A model generated the notes under the pieces. That model worked only from the letters and a program-made list of their open reading frames with translations. It did no database searches and was not told the origin of the DNA. A stretch of 64,000 bases of DNA, from positions 1 to 64,000 of the forward strand of contig NZ_SOAZ01000016.1 in NCBI RefSeq assembly GCF_004364155.1, written 5' to 3'. This document shows positions 1 to 10,895 of the stretch, piece after piece. Made by a program: the position numbers and the translations under genes. Each line of letters begins with the position of its first letter. Within the stretch, counting starts at the first letter, position 1. The stretch comes from Fonticella tunisiensis (lineage in GTDB: Bacteria; Bacillota; Clostridia; Clostridiales; Caloramatoraceae).

Positions 1-64
1 CCTTTTTCCCTTCCAAAATTTCAATAAAATAGAAAAAATCTAATTTCCTATAAAGAAAAAAGCT

Positions 65-92
65 TTACTGGAAATTAGATGCGAAATCTCTG
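65..92. repeat. 28-bp dispersed repeat, copy 1
   Basis: This stretch (TTACTGGAA at the start, GCGAAATCTCTG at the end) recurs at 59829-59856 with 26 of 28 bases identical. Here it encodes the last residues and stop codon of the LevR-type regulator, just where the usual EIIB and second PRD domains would be expected. It may mark a recombination or insertion end that truncated the gene. Confidence 0.5.
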
Positions 93-2080
93 TTAAAATA
101 TGAGTTTACTTGCAATACTTCCTTGTAGATGTTGTCAAGAGAAAAACCAAGAAGAGCCTTTCTGGCTGCTACCAGTACGTGCAGAGTTGATACCAGTGGA
201 ATAACCTTTACAGATACGTTAAACTCCTTTTCTATTATCTCACCAAAAGTAGTAAGCGAACCCATATCTACAAGCACCAAGTAACCTTCAGAACTGGTAT
301 TCTCAGCAACATACCTTCTAAATGCATCCAGAACATCTGAAAGACTAACTTCGATTGGCGCATTAATACCAACAACATAGTTTTCTCCCAAGAGTTTGTT
401 TGCAACATTTGCCATTGATGACGCAGTAGCTTCTCCATGAGCTATTAGCACAACCTTTACCTTGTCCCTGCTTTTATTGTTAATTTCTTCCTCTGGAAGC
501 AAGAAAATAGTCAAGAATCCAGCCTCATCATCAGCAATAGAATGACGAATATGCTTTTCTATTATTTCCTTGGCACCGATAGCAGCGGCAAATTCTTCGG
601 GATATAGTTTCATAATTTTTTTTAGCTCAGGGTTAGTGATTGATTTATTGCTGAGAACTCTCTTTATAAGGGTATTAATATGCAGGGCTAACGCAGTATA
701 CAAATTGTTATTAAAGTGCCTTTTTAAAGTTGATGAAAGGTAGTAAACAACCTTGTCAATGCAATCAAATATATCTTTATCTATTATACTCATAAGATTT
801 TTCTTATTTAAGTCTTCAGATACTCCACTTATATGATTATCGAAATATCTAACGGTGTCATTTTCAAGTATATTTTCTATGGCTATATTAGCTATTCCCT
901 GAGATTTTAAGTTTTCAAGCTTTTGATCAATCATCGCGTATATGCTATTTCCGCTGCTGCCAATAACCTCTTCGTTTAATTCTCTTGAAGCTGTAAACTT
1001 AAAATATTCTATCTCCTCACCAACAAGCTGGTTCCAAAGCACCCTGTGCTCCTTCTCTTTATAAAGCCCTTCCTTTATATAATGAGGGAGACTGGCACTA
1101 TTTATCCTTATATCTGATTTTATATTGGTAAGGAATTCAGAATACGCTTTGGCACATATAAGCTGAATATCATTTTTCAACTGTCCTATGTTATGTGGGC
1201 AATCGTAAGAAAGAAGTGCTCTCATGGTATTTAAAGAAACATATATTTCTCTGTTTAACTTCACGCTTTCCTGCTTAAAAAAACTCTTTATAAGATAAAG
1301 CCTCTCTTCCAAAGATCTTTCCTTCAGAGATGGAATTTTTATCATCATAGGTATTCTGCGCATGAAGGTTTTAAGCAGCGAGGAACCAGGGTCCTCAGTA
1401 GTAGCACAGATTATAAGAACGTCAGATTTTCTGTCCTCAAAATCTCCTATCCTTCTGAAAGAACCGGTATCCATAAAGGTAAAAAGCATCTCTTGACCTT
1501 CAGGTGGGAGCCTGTGGACTTCATCCAGTAAAAGTACGCCCCCATTGGCCCTTTCTATTAATCCAACTCTATCTGACTCAGCACCGGTGTATGCACCTTT
1601 CTTAACTCCAAAAAGTTGAGAGGTAAGGAGTTGAGGGTTATTACTGTAATCTGCACAATTAAACACTATAAAAGGCGAGTTTGCAGCTCGTACTCCCATT
1701 TCTACTGAATATTCATACATTAATGAAGCAAACATTGATTTTCCCACTCCAGTATCCCCTAGCAGCAAGGATGGAATTCCTTTCGGTGGATATAGAATAG
1801 CAGCTTTCATCTGTTCAATAGCTTGAGTTAAGCTCATATTTTTTTTCTTCATCTGATCAAGTTTGCTTTCTTTATTTGAATTATTTCCTCTGTCCGGGAT
1901 AAAAAAAAGTACAGGGCGACCGGATGACTTACACACTTTTCCTTCTTTTACAAGTGCATTCAACTCGTAGCTGACGTTTGACCTGGTCATTCCAACCATA
2001 GAAGCTAGGGTTTGAGCATCGATACCTTTATTATCGTTAAGTTCTAAAAGTTTTTTGTATATTAATTCCCTGTTAGTCAT
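65..2080 (-). CDS. LevR-type sigma-54 activator with PTS regulation domains
   Basis: A sigma-54 enhancer-binding activator of the LevR/CelR kind, 671 residues. Order: N-terminal winged helix (about 1-55), AAA+ domain with Walker A GDTGVGKS (about 108-115), the sigma-54 contact loop GAYTGA (about 162-167) and Walker B LLLDEVH, then a PRD with conserved histidines (ALALHINTL, IRHSIADDE), then an EIIA-mannose-like domain (VVLIAHGEATASS). It ends just after that domain, so the EIIB-like and second PRD domains of full LevR proteins are absent. The start is the ATG at 2080, preceded by GGAGGGGG; an upstream in-frame TTG would overlap that ribosome site. It diverges from the PTS operon at 2667-7596, whose sigma-54 promoter and upstream sites it presumably serves. 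PTS components probably phosphorylate its histidines according to sugar supply; that is family knowledge, not visible here. Confidence 0.88.
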   Translation of the reverse strand: MTNRELIYKKLLELNDNKGIDAQTLASMVGMTRSNVSYELNALVKEGKVCKSSGRPVLFFIPDRGNNSNKESKLDQMKKKNMSLTQAIEQMKAAILYPPKGIPSLLLGDTGVGKSMFASLMYEYSVEMGVRAANSPFIVFNCADYSNNPQLLTSQLFGVKKGAYTGAESDRVGLIERANGGVLLLDEVHRLPPEGQEMLFTFMDTGSFRRIGDFEDRKSDVLIICATTEDPGSSLLKTFMRRIPMMIKIPSLKERSLEERLYLIKSFFKQESVKLNREIYVSLNTMRALLSYDCPHNIGQLKNDIQLICAKAYSEFLTNIKSDIRINSASLPHYIKEGLYKEKEHRVLWNQLVGEEIEYFKFTASRELNEEVIGSSGNSIYAMIDQKLENLKSQGIANIAIENILENDTVRYFDNHISGVSEDLNKKNLMSIIDKDIFDCIDKVVYYLSSTLKRHFNNNLYTALALHINTLIKRVLSNKSITNPELKKIMKLYPEEFAAAIGAKEIIEKHIRHSIADDEAGFLTIFLLPEEEINNKSRDKVKVVLIAHGEATASSMANVANKLLGENYVVGINAPIEVSLSDVLDAFRRYVAENTSSEGYLVLVDMGSLTTFGEIIEKEFNVSVKVIPLVSTLHVLVAARKALLGFSLDNIYKEVLQVNSYFNRDFASNFQ

Positions 2081-2141
2081 AGCCCCCTCCAATTAAATCT
2101 ATTTAATCTATTAATATATAGAAAGCAATAATGCTCTCTAC

Positions 2142-2215
2142 TGTCATCCTGAAGGAGGTGCTACTGAAGTATCTTACACCCTTTTAGAAGGTCCTTTGCT
2201 ACACTCAGGATGGCA
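2142..2215. repeat. Intergenic palindromic element
   Basis: The ends are inverted (TGTCATCCTGA on the left, TCAGGATGGCA on the right) and the middle is self-complementary with interruptions. It resembles the short CATCCTGAG/GAAGGATCT-type palindromes scattered between genes in many Firmicutes; that comparison is from memory. It lies between the regulator and the sites it should bind. Confidence 0.45.
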
Positions 2216-2280
2216 AGAGTACAAAATCACTAATGCTTTATATATAGTTATTATAAATTATAGAATATAGGTTTTCAATA

Positions 2281-2305
2281 TTGTGTCTAAATAAGTTAGA
2301 CACAA
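2281..2305. promoter_or_regulatory. Perfect inverted repeat, probable activator site
   Basis: TTGTGTCTAA, five bases, then TTAGACACAA: perfect 10-bp arms. It lies about 210-235 bp upstream of the sigma-54 promoter, a normal distance for an enhancer-type site. Its core AGACAC recurs in the tandem repeats just downstream. The likely binder is the LevR-type protein encoded next door. Confidence 0.6.
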
Positions 2306-2337
2306 ATGTGAAAGTGTAGTTTTTATTAATAAAATAT

Positions 2338-2412
2338 CAGACACTATTACACTGAAATTCAGACACTATTGCACTAAAATTCAGACACTATTGCACTAAA
2401 ATTCAGACACTA
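2338..2412. promoter_or_regulatory. Tandem 22-bp repeats, probable activator array
   Basis: Three full 22-bp units starting at 2338, 2360 and 2382, plus a partial fourth at 2404. Each starts CAGACACTA; the second and third are identical and the first differs at two positions. A 22-bp period is about two helical turns, so each AGACAC faces the same side of the DNA. This core also occurs in the palindrome at 2281-2305. Confidence 0.6.
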
Positions 2413-2516
2413 GATGCTTACGTGAATATTTTAAAGAATACAAATTTAAACAATTTATGATATTTTCTAATAAATCTGCTGTATTCGACAGCATTCCTTA
2501 ATTAAGGGTTAAAGTT

Positions 2517-2532
2517 TGGCATGATATTTGCT
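2517..2532 (+). promoter_or_regulatory. Sigma-54 (-24/-12) promoter of the PTS operon
   Basis: TGGCATGATATTTGCT has GG and GC separated by exactly 10 bases, the invariant spacing of sigma-54 promoters, and is close to the TGGCAC-N5-TTGC consensus. It lies about 135 bp before the IIB remnant and faces the IIC and glucosidase genes. The divergent gene encodes a sigma-54 activator. Confidence 0.8.
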
Positions 2533-2666
2533 TTATATTTATGTGTAAGCTAAATAACATATTGTTTTTATATAAATAAGTCACTTAGGAGTGAATACTG
2601 TTTCTTCAAAGGCTATGACGAGAAGGGCATAAAAAGTGACTTACCATTATAAATACTTAATGAGGT

Positions 2667-2976
2667 GTGAGTACGAAGATTTTATTAATATGTGCAGCTG
2701 GAATGAGTACAAGCCTTCTTGTTCAAAAAATGCAAAAGGAGGTTAAGCCTGAAGACGGAGAGGTTATAATTGAAGCAACTCCAATGGAAGAATTTAAGGG
2801 GAAGATTAGTAAATATGATGAGTTTTATTAGCTCCTCAAATCTCATTCAAGAATAAACAATTTACTAAAATAGCTGAAGGCACAATGTTCCATTAGGATG
2901 TATATCCGCAATTCAATATGAAAGACTTGAGGCAAAGGAAATATTACAAAATGCCTATAATTTAGCAAAGAAATAG
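2667..2976 (+). pseudogene. Decayed PTS cellobiose/lactose-type IIB
   Basis: The first 54 codons read as the start of a IIB domain, with the P-loop ILLICAAGMSTSLLV carrying the phosphorylated cysteine. The frame then breaks at 2829. Recognisable IIB sequence continues in shifted frames (LAPQISFKN, then PLGCISAIQYERLEAKEI and NAYNLAKK) to a stop at 2974. At least one frameshift and small deletions have destroyed it. Because IIB passes phosphate to the sugar during transport, the intact IIC downstream would need a IIB from elsewhere. No IIA gene is seen in this cluster. Confidence 0.75.
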
Positions 2977-3143
2977 TTTCAATAAAAATAACGGTTGCTG
3001 CAAGACCAACATTAATAATTTATTGAAACTACAATCTAAAACAAAAACAAATATATAATAAGCCATTTTATATGACAAGATTTAGGAATTATTAAGACTT
3101 ATAAATAATTTAAAAATAATATGAGAAAGAAGGAGGAAAAATA

Positions 3144-4499
3144 ATGAAATTTACACAAAAATTTATGGATTTTCTGGAAAACAAGATGGTTCCCGCTGCT
3201 GGAGCTTTAGCAAATCAAAGGCATCTTAAAGCAATGCGAGATGGTCTTGTACAGCTTATCCCATTAACAATACTTGGGGGATTAATATTAATGGTTGCAA
3301 ATCCACCGGTAGCAGCAAGCGTTAAACCAACAAACTGGTTTTTATCAATAATGGTTGCCTGGAGAGATTGGGCTACTTATTGGAAGGCTGTTTTACTTGT
3401 GCCATATCAAATGTCCTTTGCATTGATGGGACTATTTGCTTGTGCTAATATTGCGTATCAATTGGCAGACTCGTATAAAATGAATACACTTTCAGCAGTT
3501 ATGACAGCAATTGTATCTTTCCTTGTAACATGTGTTACTATCAATAAGGACGGCTCTTTTGTTGTAACCTACCTTGACGCCAAGGGAATGTTTACAGGTA
3601 TACTGATTGCAATAATTACTGTAGAAATTACCAGATTCTTGATTAATAAGAATATTACAATAAAGATGCCTGATGGAGTTCCACCGGCAGTTACAAAATC
3701 ATTTGAATCACTTATACCAATTGCAGTAAATGTTATTTTAATTTATGAACTTAGTTTAACTGTTAAGAATATATCCGGTCTTGTAGTACCTGCAGCAATA
3801 ATGAAACTTCTTGCACCAGCATTCACAGCAGTTGACAGCGCTCCAGGAGTTTTCTTAAGTGGATTGCTTGCACAGCTTTTATGGTTTGCGGGAATACATG
3901 GTTCTTCAACAATAAAGACAGGAGTTCTTCAACCATTCCTCAATCAATATATCAGTGACAATGCAACTGCAGCTTTAAATGGACAGGCTCTGCCTCATAT
4001 ATTTACAGATCCATTCTGGAGTGCCTTTATGACAGTAGGTGGATCCGGAGCAACTTTAGCTTTAGTTATCCTAATGCTTTGGAGAGCTAAATCCGCTCAG
4101 ATGAAATCCATAGGAAAGATAGCAATATTGCCGGGATTATTTAATATTAACGAACCAGTTATATTTGGTACACCGATGGTGTTAAATCCATTATTTATGG
4201 TACCGTTCCTACTAATTGAACCAATAAACGGAGTAATAGCTTTCCTGGCTGCAAAGGCAGGATTAATATCACCAGCTTACATTTTAGTACCATGGACAAC
4301 ACCTGGATTCATATCAGCTTTCCTTTCAAGCTTTGATTGGAAAAACATGGTGATGGTATTTTTCCTAATAGCATTAGATATAGTATTATACTATCCTTTC
4401 TTTGCAGTGTATGACAGAAAGTGTGCTAAGGAAGAGAGAGAGGCTTCAGCCCTTGCTGAATCAGGTGTTGTAGCAGGAGAGACTGTAGCAACAAAATAA
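3144..4499 (+). CDS. celB: PTS lactose/cellobiose-family IIC permease
   Basis: Membrane channel of a phosphotransferase system for beta-glucosides such as cellobiose, 451 residues, the usual length. Hydrophobic segments run throughout, with family landmarks FAGIHGSS (around 252-260), the glycine-rich VGGSGATLAL, and GLFNINEPVIFGTPMVLNP, the substrate-binding region. The start has a strong GAAGGAGG ribosome site. It lies downstream of a sigma-54 promoter and a ruined IIB, and upstream (after a dead transposase) of a GH1 phospho-glucosidase that would cleave the imported phosphosugar. The exact sugar cannot be told from sequence. Confidence 0.88.
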   Translation: MKFTQKFMDFLENKMVPAAGALANQRHLKAMRDGLVQLIPLTILGGLILMVANPPVAASVKPTNWFLSIMVAWRDWATYWKAVLLVPYQMSFALMGLFACANIAYQLADSYKMNTLSAVMTAIVSFLVTCVTINKDGSFVVTYLDAKGMFTGILIAIITVEITRFLINKNITIKMPDGVPPAVTKSFESLIPIAVNVILIYELSLTVKNISGLVVPAAIMKLLAPAFTAVDSAPGVFLSGLLAQLLWFAGIHGSSTIKTGVLQPFLNQYISDNATAALNGQALPHIFTDPFWSAFMTVGGSGATLALVILMLWRAKSAQMKSIGKIAILPGLFNINEPVIFGTPMVLNPLFMVPFLLIEPINGVIAFLAAKAGLISPAYILVPWTTPGFISAFLSSFDWKNMVMVFFLIALDIVLYYPFFAVYDRKCAKEEREASALAESGVVAGETVATK

Positions 4500-4738
4500 A
4501 GATATTTCACTGAGAAGTATAATAAATTTCAAAGGAGCATTACTATATAGAAAGTAAAAATGATTTATAGTTTCATACAAAGTCTGGTAATGACTCTTTG
4601 AGGACATGTATTAATATAATTTATAAAGTTTTGAACAACTGATTTTATTTCCTCAACCGTAGGATAAAAGGTATTATTGAGAAAATTGCACAATTAAAAA
4701 ATCTTTAATTTTCTTAATGTGGATAATTTTACGCGATT

Positions 4739-6019
4739 TTAAGTGCACTTTAATAAGCTATCAAAATTTCTTGTGGATAACTTAGAATTATATAAAATTG
4801 CTTTAAGCTGCTGTAGATAATGTTTTTTAGTGTTTAAGGCAAATGTTCCTGCAATTAGTGTTATGCAATTTAGCAATACCCAGGCCTTAGTATTACGAAT
4901 TCCAGAGAACCTTATATTATCTGTATTAAGATAATCCTTCAATCTACTATTGCACCTTTCTATAGAGGTTCTTTTATCATAAAGACTTTGCCATTTTTCA
5001 GAGCCTCTAATAGGATAGCTAAAGAATCTATGGTTATTTTTATAGTTTACTTTAAGGCAATACCAATAGTTAGAACTGCTACATCAATTCATTCCGTTTG
5101 GACAGTTTACTTTGCCTAAGGCATAGGGACACCTGAATTTGAGATAGTCTCCGTCCTTGCCCCATTATGTTAATTCATAACCTTGAGAGCATATTGGATG
5201 AAGGTTCTCATTCATTCCTTCAGGTGGAGTGTAGCTCCCCCTCTTATTGTAAGCTATGATAGCCTGACCTTCGGTTTCATTAATGATGTAGTTATAGTTA
5301 TCATCTATATCATATATGGAATCCATTATATAATAGCTTGGTGTAAATATTGAACCATACAATTCTTTAAGCTGTTTTATTAAAGGTATTGCTTCGATGC
5401 TATCATTCTTACTTGCAGGAGTAATAATTAAACTGAGCGGAAGCTCACTTTTGCAATTAGCAAGTATGTGAGCCTTCCAACCAAACCATTTAACATCATT
5501 GCCATCTGTATCTTTTTTATTTTCTCAATTAGGGGAAATACCATCGTCCTCAATTTTTGACTTAGGTTTTGGGCTTTCGAAGGAATCCAGTTTTGTAGAA
5601 TCTATTGTTACCTCGGTTCCCTCGATGATACCCAGTTTCTTAGCTTTTAAAACTAAATTTTTAAATTCCTCTTACAAGTAATCAATTGAGGAAATTTTAT
5701 CAAGAAATCTACTAAAGGTTGGTTCTGAAGGTGCTTTTTTCAAAACATCAAAACCACAGTAATATCTTAAAGCAGGATCTGGGTTAAGTCTTTCTACAAG
5801 ACCATGTATATTTTTAATTTTCTTTAATTGCATAGCAATCAACGCATAGAAAAGTTTTGAGGCTTCATAGTCCTTCGGGCCTCTCTCATGGTCAGATTTA
5901 GAAAGATTTGTTTCTAAAACAGTAAGATCTAATTGCGATAAAACCATTTGAATTTTTGTTTTCGGCTGATATTTTATTATTTCTTCGAAGGATAAAAAGG
6001 TTTCTTGTCGAATATACAT
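4739..6019 (-). pseudogene. DDE transposase with four in-frame stops (IS1182-like)
   Basis: One continuous reading frame of about 427 codons, interrupted only by stops at 5672-5674 (TAA), 5525-5527 (TGA), 5165-5167 (TAA) and 5084-5086 (TGA). The N-terminus has the DUF772-type region (LFYALIAMQLKKIKNIHGLVE, ending RYYCGFDVLKKAPSEPTFSRF). The catalytic core starts with TIDSTKLDSFE and continues with KWFGWKAH; the C-terminus has SIERCNSRLKDYL. No frameshift is needed to read through, so inactivation was by point mutation. The element separates the IIC gene from the glucosidase. I could not identify convincing terminal inverted repeats. Confidence 0.8.
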
Positions 6020-6156
6020 AAGTGAAATTCACTCCTTTGTCGGTTTATTTTGTTGCACTTAATATATTCGACATTTGGGGTGAATTTCCTTTTTGTATTA
6101 AGAAAAAGTCAGTTATTTCAATTCTTTAAAAATATGAAATTTGCTCAATTGCATAA

Positions 6157-7596
<1,440 letters not shown>

Positions 7597-7613
7597 TTAT
7601 ACAGTGAGTAGGT

Positions 7614-7642
7614 AAACTCGGGATAGCTAATCCCGAGTTTTT
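7614..7642 (+). terminator. Hairpin shared by intron domain VI and glucosidase 3' end
   Basis: AAACTCGGGAT and ATCCCGAGTTT pair around a five-base loop; on the plus strand the stem is followed by TTTTT. It lies 18 bases after the GH1 stop codon, so on this strand it could act as that gene's terminator. On the other strand it is domain VI of the group II intron. Confidence 0.5.
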
Positions 7643-7685
7643 CCCCCCTTAGAACCGTACGTGCGGGCCTCGCATACGGCTCCCA

Positions 7686-8930
7686 TTATCCAGCTATTGG
7701 TAATATCCCAAATTTCCAATGTGCAAACAGATTTCTATCCCTTAACGCAATACTTCCCAACCAATACTCTGCTTTTCTTCTGTGTTTCCGCTTTTTATAT
7801 TTCCTGCGGACCCATTTCACTAAGCAACCGTTGATATATCGAAGTACTCCATACATTTCTGATTTATAGAAATGCGTATAATAGTTAATCCAACCCACTA
7901 TTCGCTTGTTAAACATATTTGCTATATCCCACAAATCCTTATCTACTTTAAGCTGTAATTTCCATCCTCTTACTTCCTTACGGATTGCCTTCTTTGCTTT
8001 TTCTGCTATTGCTGGCAGAAAGTTTGTAAAGTATTTACCATACTTGTTCTTGGCACCTCTAGGCTTAAATGTATACCCAAGAAAGTCAAATGTTATATTA
8101 GGATAATTTCCTTTTCTATCATCATCTTTGCAGTATACAATCATTGTTTTCTCAAGGTTTAATTGTAATCCGTATTGTTCAAATCGTTCCTGCAATCTTC
8201 TCTGTAAGTATTCCGCCTGCTTTAAAGATACGCAGTGTGCTACTCCATCATCCGCATATCTTGCCCAAGGAATTGTTTTAAATTTCTTTACCATAAAATC
8301 ATCAAATACATAGTGCAAGAATAGATTTGCAAGTACCGGACTGATGACTCCACCTTGCGGAGTGCCGGAAGTTCTTGGTATTATTGTTCCATCTTCCATC
8401 TGAAATGGTGCCGCAAGCCACCTTTGAATATATAGGATAATCCACTCTTCATTTGTGTGTTTCCTTACCATTTCCATTAGAATGTCATGCCTGATATTAT
8501 CAAACAGACCTTTGATGTCGAATTCAAGAACCCAGTCCTTCCTCCAGCATCTTTTCCTTGTGACTTCTAGTGCCTGTATTGCTGATTTATTTGGTCTGTA
8601 TCCATAGGAGTCGTCATAAAACATAGGCTCTACTTGTGGTTCAAAGTATAGTTTTACTACCATTTGTGCAATTCTATCTTCAACGGTGGGAATACCCAAT
8701 ATTCTGGTTCCACCGTTTTTCTTTGGAAGTGCTACAGCTTTTACAGGTTTCGGAAAATAACTTCCTGATGACATTCTGTTCCAGATTTTGTAGAGGTTAT
8801 TATTTAACTTCTTTTCAAAATCCTCTATAGACTGCTCATCAACTCCGTATGTTCCTTTGTTTGCTTTCACTTTCTCATAAGCCATAATTACAGCTCTCTT
8901 TGAGATATTAAACGGCTTTGTTTCTTGCAT
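7686..8930 (-). CDS. ltrA: Group II intron reverse transcriptase/maturase
   Basis: The intron-encoded protein that splices its host RNA and copies it into new DNA sites; 414 residues. Reverse-transcriptase blocks are visible in order: VEDRIAQMVVKLYFEPQVEPMFYDDSYGYRP, FDIKGLFDNI, GTPQGGVISPVLANLFLHYVFD, the catalytic RYADD and the thumb/maturase region (FDFLGYTF, then a basic C-terminus RKYKKRKHRR). No HNH endonuclease domain is evident, as in group II intron proteins that use other priming routes. It starts after GAGGAGGAACTT. It appears intact and could be active. It lies wholly within intron 1. Confidence 0.88.
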   Translation of the reverse strand: MQETKPFNISKRAVIMAYEKVKANKGTYGVDEQSIEDFEKKLNNNLYKIWNRMSSGSYFPKPVKAVALPKKNGGTRILGIPTVEDRIAQMVVKLYFEPQVEPMFYDDSYGYRPNKSAIQALEVTRKRCWRKDWVLEFDIKGLFDNIRHDILMEMVRKHTNEEWIILYIQRWLAAPFQMEDGTIIPRTSGTPQGGVISPVLANLFLHYVFDDFMVKKFKTIPWARYADDGVAHCVSLKQAEYLQRRLQERFEQYGLQLNLEKTMIVYCKDDDRKGNYPNITFDFLGYTFKPRGAKNKYGKYFTNFLPAIAEKAKKAIRKEVRGWKLQLKVDKDLWDIANMFNKRIVGWINYYTHFYKSEMYGVLRYINGCLVKWVRRKYKKRKHRRKAEYWLGSIALRDRNLFAHWKFGILPIAG

Positions 8931-9482
8931 AAGTTCCTCCTCTTTTCCAAAGTTGACTTATTCTCGAAACTGGATAACTTAAAGTCCTTCGCTCCACTTC
9001 CATTACAGAGGCTTCATCACTACTACGACTCAATCTGCCTCCATGCTTGCATTGATACTCTTTTCTTACGGTTCTTCCGCTTGAAATACTCTCTTAACAT
9101 CAAGCCGTGGGTTCCCACGTTCCATACAAACGCCTATACTAAAGTCATGCCACCTTTATGCCGTCCACCGCCTAGACAGTAAACAGGTTCCCTCTAGACT
9201 TATCCCAGGTTAACGACAACCCCCTGGTTTTGATGGAATCTATACGCTTTCGACATTTCCGTAAGTGGTTCACATGTTCATTCATCTCCTTAGTACTCAC
9301 CTGACAGTTCTATACTGCCTTTTCCTTAACGCTCAATACCATAGCTTTTGACTATAGCACCTTAAGGTAGTTTGAAATCTCCACCTGTATGGCGATTTCG
9401 GTGGGCCTACCACCATCATTTGTATAGCATAGCTATCTTCATGTAGCCCTTTGGGCTTCATGAACTCGCCTTCGTGGCGCAC

Positions 9483-10173
9483 TGTCATCGGCATATCTCA
9501 CTATACGAATGTTATTGACCATCATCTTTTTGTCAAAGTAGTCTAAATAGATGTTAGCTAAAAGTGGAGAGATAACACCACCTTGAGAACACCCTTCCTC
9601 AGTATCATGAAAAGCACCATAATCCATCATGCCACTTTTAAGAAAGGATTTTATTAGCTTTAATACCTTGCCATCGCTTACCTTTCGGTTAACAGCCTTT
9701 AGTATCAGTTCGTGGTCAAGGGTGTCAAAGCACTTCGATAAGTCCATATCCACAACATATTCTAACCCATACTTGTTCATAAACCTTTCTGCTTTGGCTA
9801 CCGCCCTTTGGCATGACCGTTTAGGTCTGTATCCATAGCTTGAAGGATGAAAGTCCGGCTCAAATATCGGTTGCATTATGTTTAAAAGTGCCTGCTGTAC
9901 TACCCTATCCCTTACCGTAGGTATTCCTAAAGGCCTTTTACCTCCATCTGGTTTATCAATGTAAACTCTTTTGACTTCCCTAGGACAATACGTGTCAGTT
10001 TTAAGTTCATGATGAATTTTCTCTATGTTCTCCTCTAATTTGGCTTCAAAGTCTTCAATAGTCTCCCCATCTACTCCTGGAGCTCCCTTATTGGACTTCA
10101 CTGCCTTGAAGGCTTCATAAAGATTATTTTTGTTATATACCTTGTCTATAAGACTGTACCATTTCTTCATCAT
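9483..10173 (-). pseudogene. Truncated group II intron reverse transcriptase
   Basis: About 230 residues of an intron-encoded reverse transcriptase, from MMKKWYSLIDKVYN (after GGAGG at 10177-10181) through VRDRVVQQALLNIMQPIFEP, SYGYRPKRSC, MDLSKCFDTLDH and GCSQGGVISPLLANIYLD to the active-site YADD. There intron 1 begins. The translation past that point (SAPRRRVHEAQRAT) is read from intron RNA and is not real protein. The thumb and X domains are missing, so it cannot make a working enzyme. It is clearly different in sequence from the maturase of intron 1. Confidence 0.82.
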
Positions 10174-10895
10174 GAACCTCCTTCGCTGTACTTCATGTGT
10201 TTTCTTCTCTGTAAATCGCAGTTCCTTCATTCAGTTCATAGGATTCTCTAGCCTAAGGCAATAATTCCTTACTATCTGAATTACTCTGCTTAACGCATAC
10301 GATAAAACCAGTAGTTCGCCACCCCGGTAATATCGTTCTTCTCAGCATTTCAGCATCAGTTATCTTCGTTTATTTTACAGATAGAGAACAAATCCATACA
10401 CTTTAGTTTTCCTTCATCCCTTCGCAAATATGAACTCTTTTGGATATCCATATCCCACCATAACCAGGTATGGTGTCCTCTTAGTTTTACCCTCCAGTCT
10501 GTTACCAGCTTTCATTGGCTAAGAGTTAATAACTACTACGGATTCTTCTGCCGCCTGCACTACATCATCTTTCCCTTGTGTTTCCACTTGTTCAGATTTA
10601 CCTGCTAACGCAGGATAGTACAGGTTTTCCCCAGATAAGTTTGCCTGCCCGAACATGAACCCATCCGTCCAAACTTAAGGAGTTATCCAACTTTTGGGCT
10701 TTCCCACTTTGTGCAGGGTTACCCACTCCATAAGCCAACCCTCGGTTCGCTCTCGCTATGTTCCATGTTCCCCCTTCAGCTTCCTTCAGACATAACCGTC
10801 GCCGATTATGCCCTTGCTTACGGGTTGTCTTCCCGCTCATAAGGTGACAAGGCTTCTTTCAGCCTATCGGCTCAGCAAACATGCTGGGCGTACAC
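9483..10895 (-). mobile_element. Group II intron 2 (IIC-like), 5' portion only
   Basis: The intron starts GTGTACGCCC at 10895, directly after the T-run of a rho-independent terminator (10896-10920). That is the insertion habit of class IIC introns. The structured 5' RNA runs to the maturase gene at 10173, which is cut at 9483 by intron 1. The remaining maturase sequence and a second domain V/VI are not found: after intron 1's 3' end the sequence is the end of the glucosidase gene. Recombination between the similar 3' ends of the two introns would explain the loss. Confidence 0.7.

Larger units (their letters stand above)
7608..9482 (-). mobile_element. Group II intron 1, apparently full length
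   Basis: The 5' end GTGCGCC at 9482 is the usual group II start. Domain V is 7652-7682, beginning GAGCCGTATGCG and ending CACGTACGGTTC. Domain VI follows as a hairpin (7614-7640), and the 3' end falls near 7605-7608. It encodes the maturase at 7686-8930. The upstream junction lies inside the YADD codons of the second intron's reverse transcriptase, so it inserted into that gene. A candidate EBS1 (TGTCA, complement of 9302-9306) could pair with the last exon bases TGACA. The 3' junction lies about ten bases past the stop codon of the convergent glucosidase gene. Confidence 0.75.

Noticed and set aside
4650-6150. Terminal inverted repeats for the dead transposase element
   Set aside because: Sequences at both ends share only short AT-rich words such as TTGCACAATT and GCAATTG; none is long enough to define the element's ends.
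10598-10840. An 80-codon frame (MSGKTTRKQGHNRRRL) within intron 2
   Set aside because: It lies in the conserved 5' RNA structure of the group II intron; such frames are regularly mistaken for genes.
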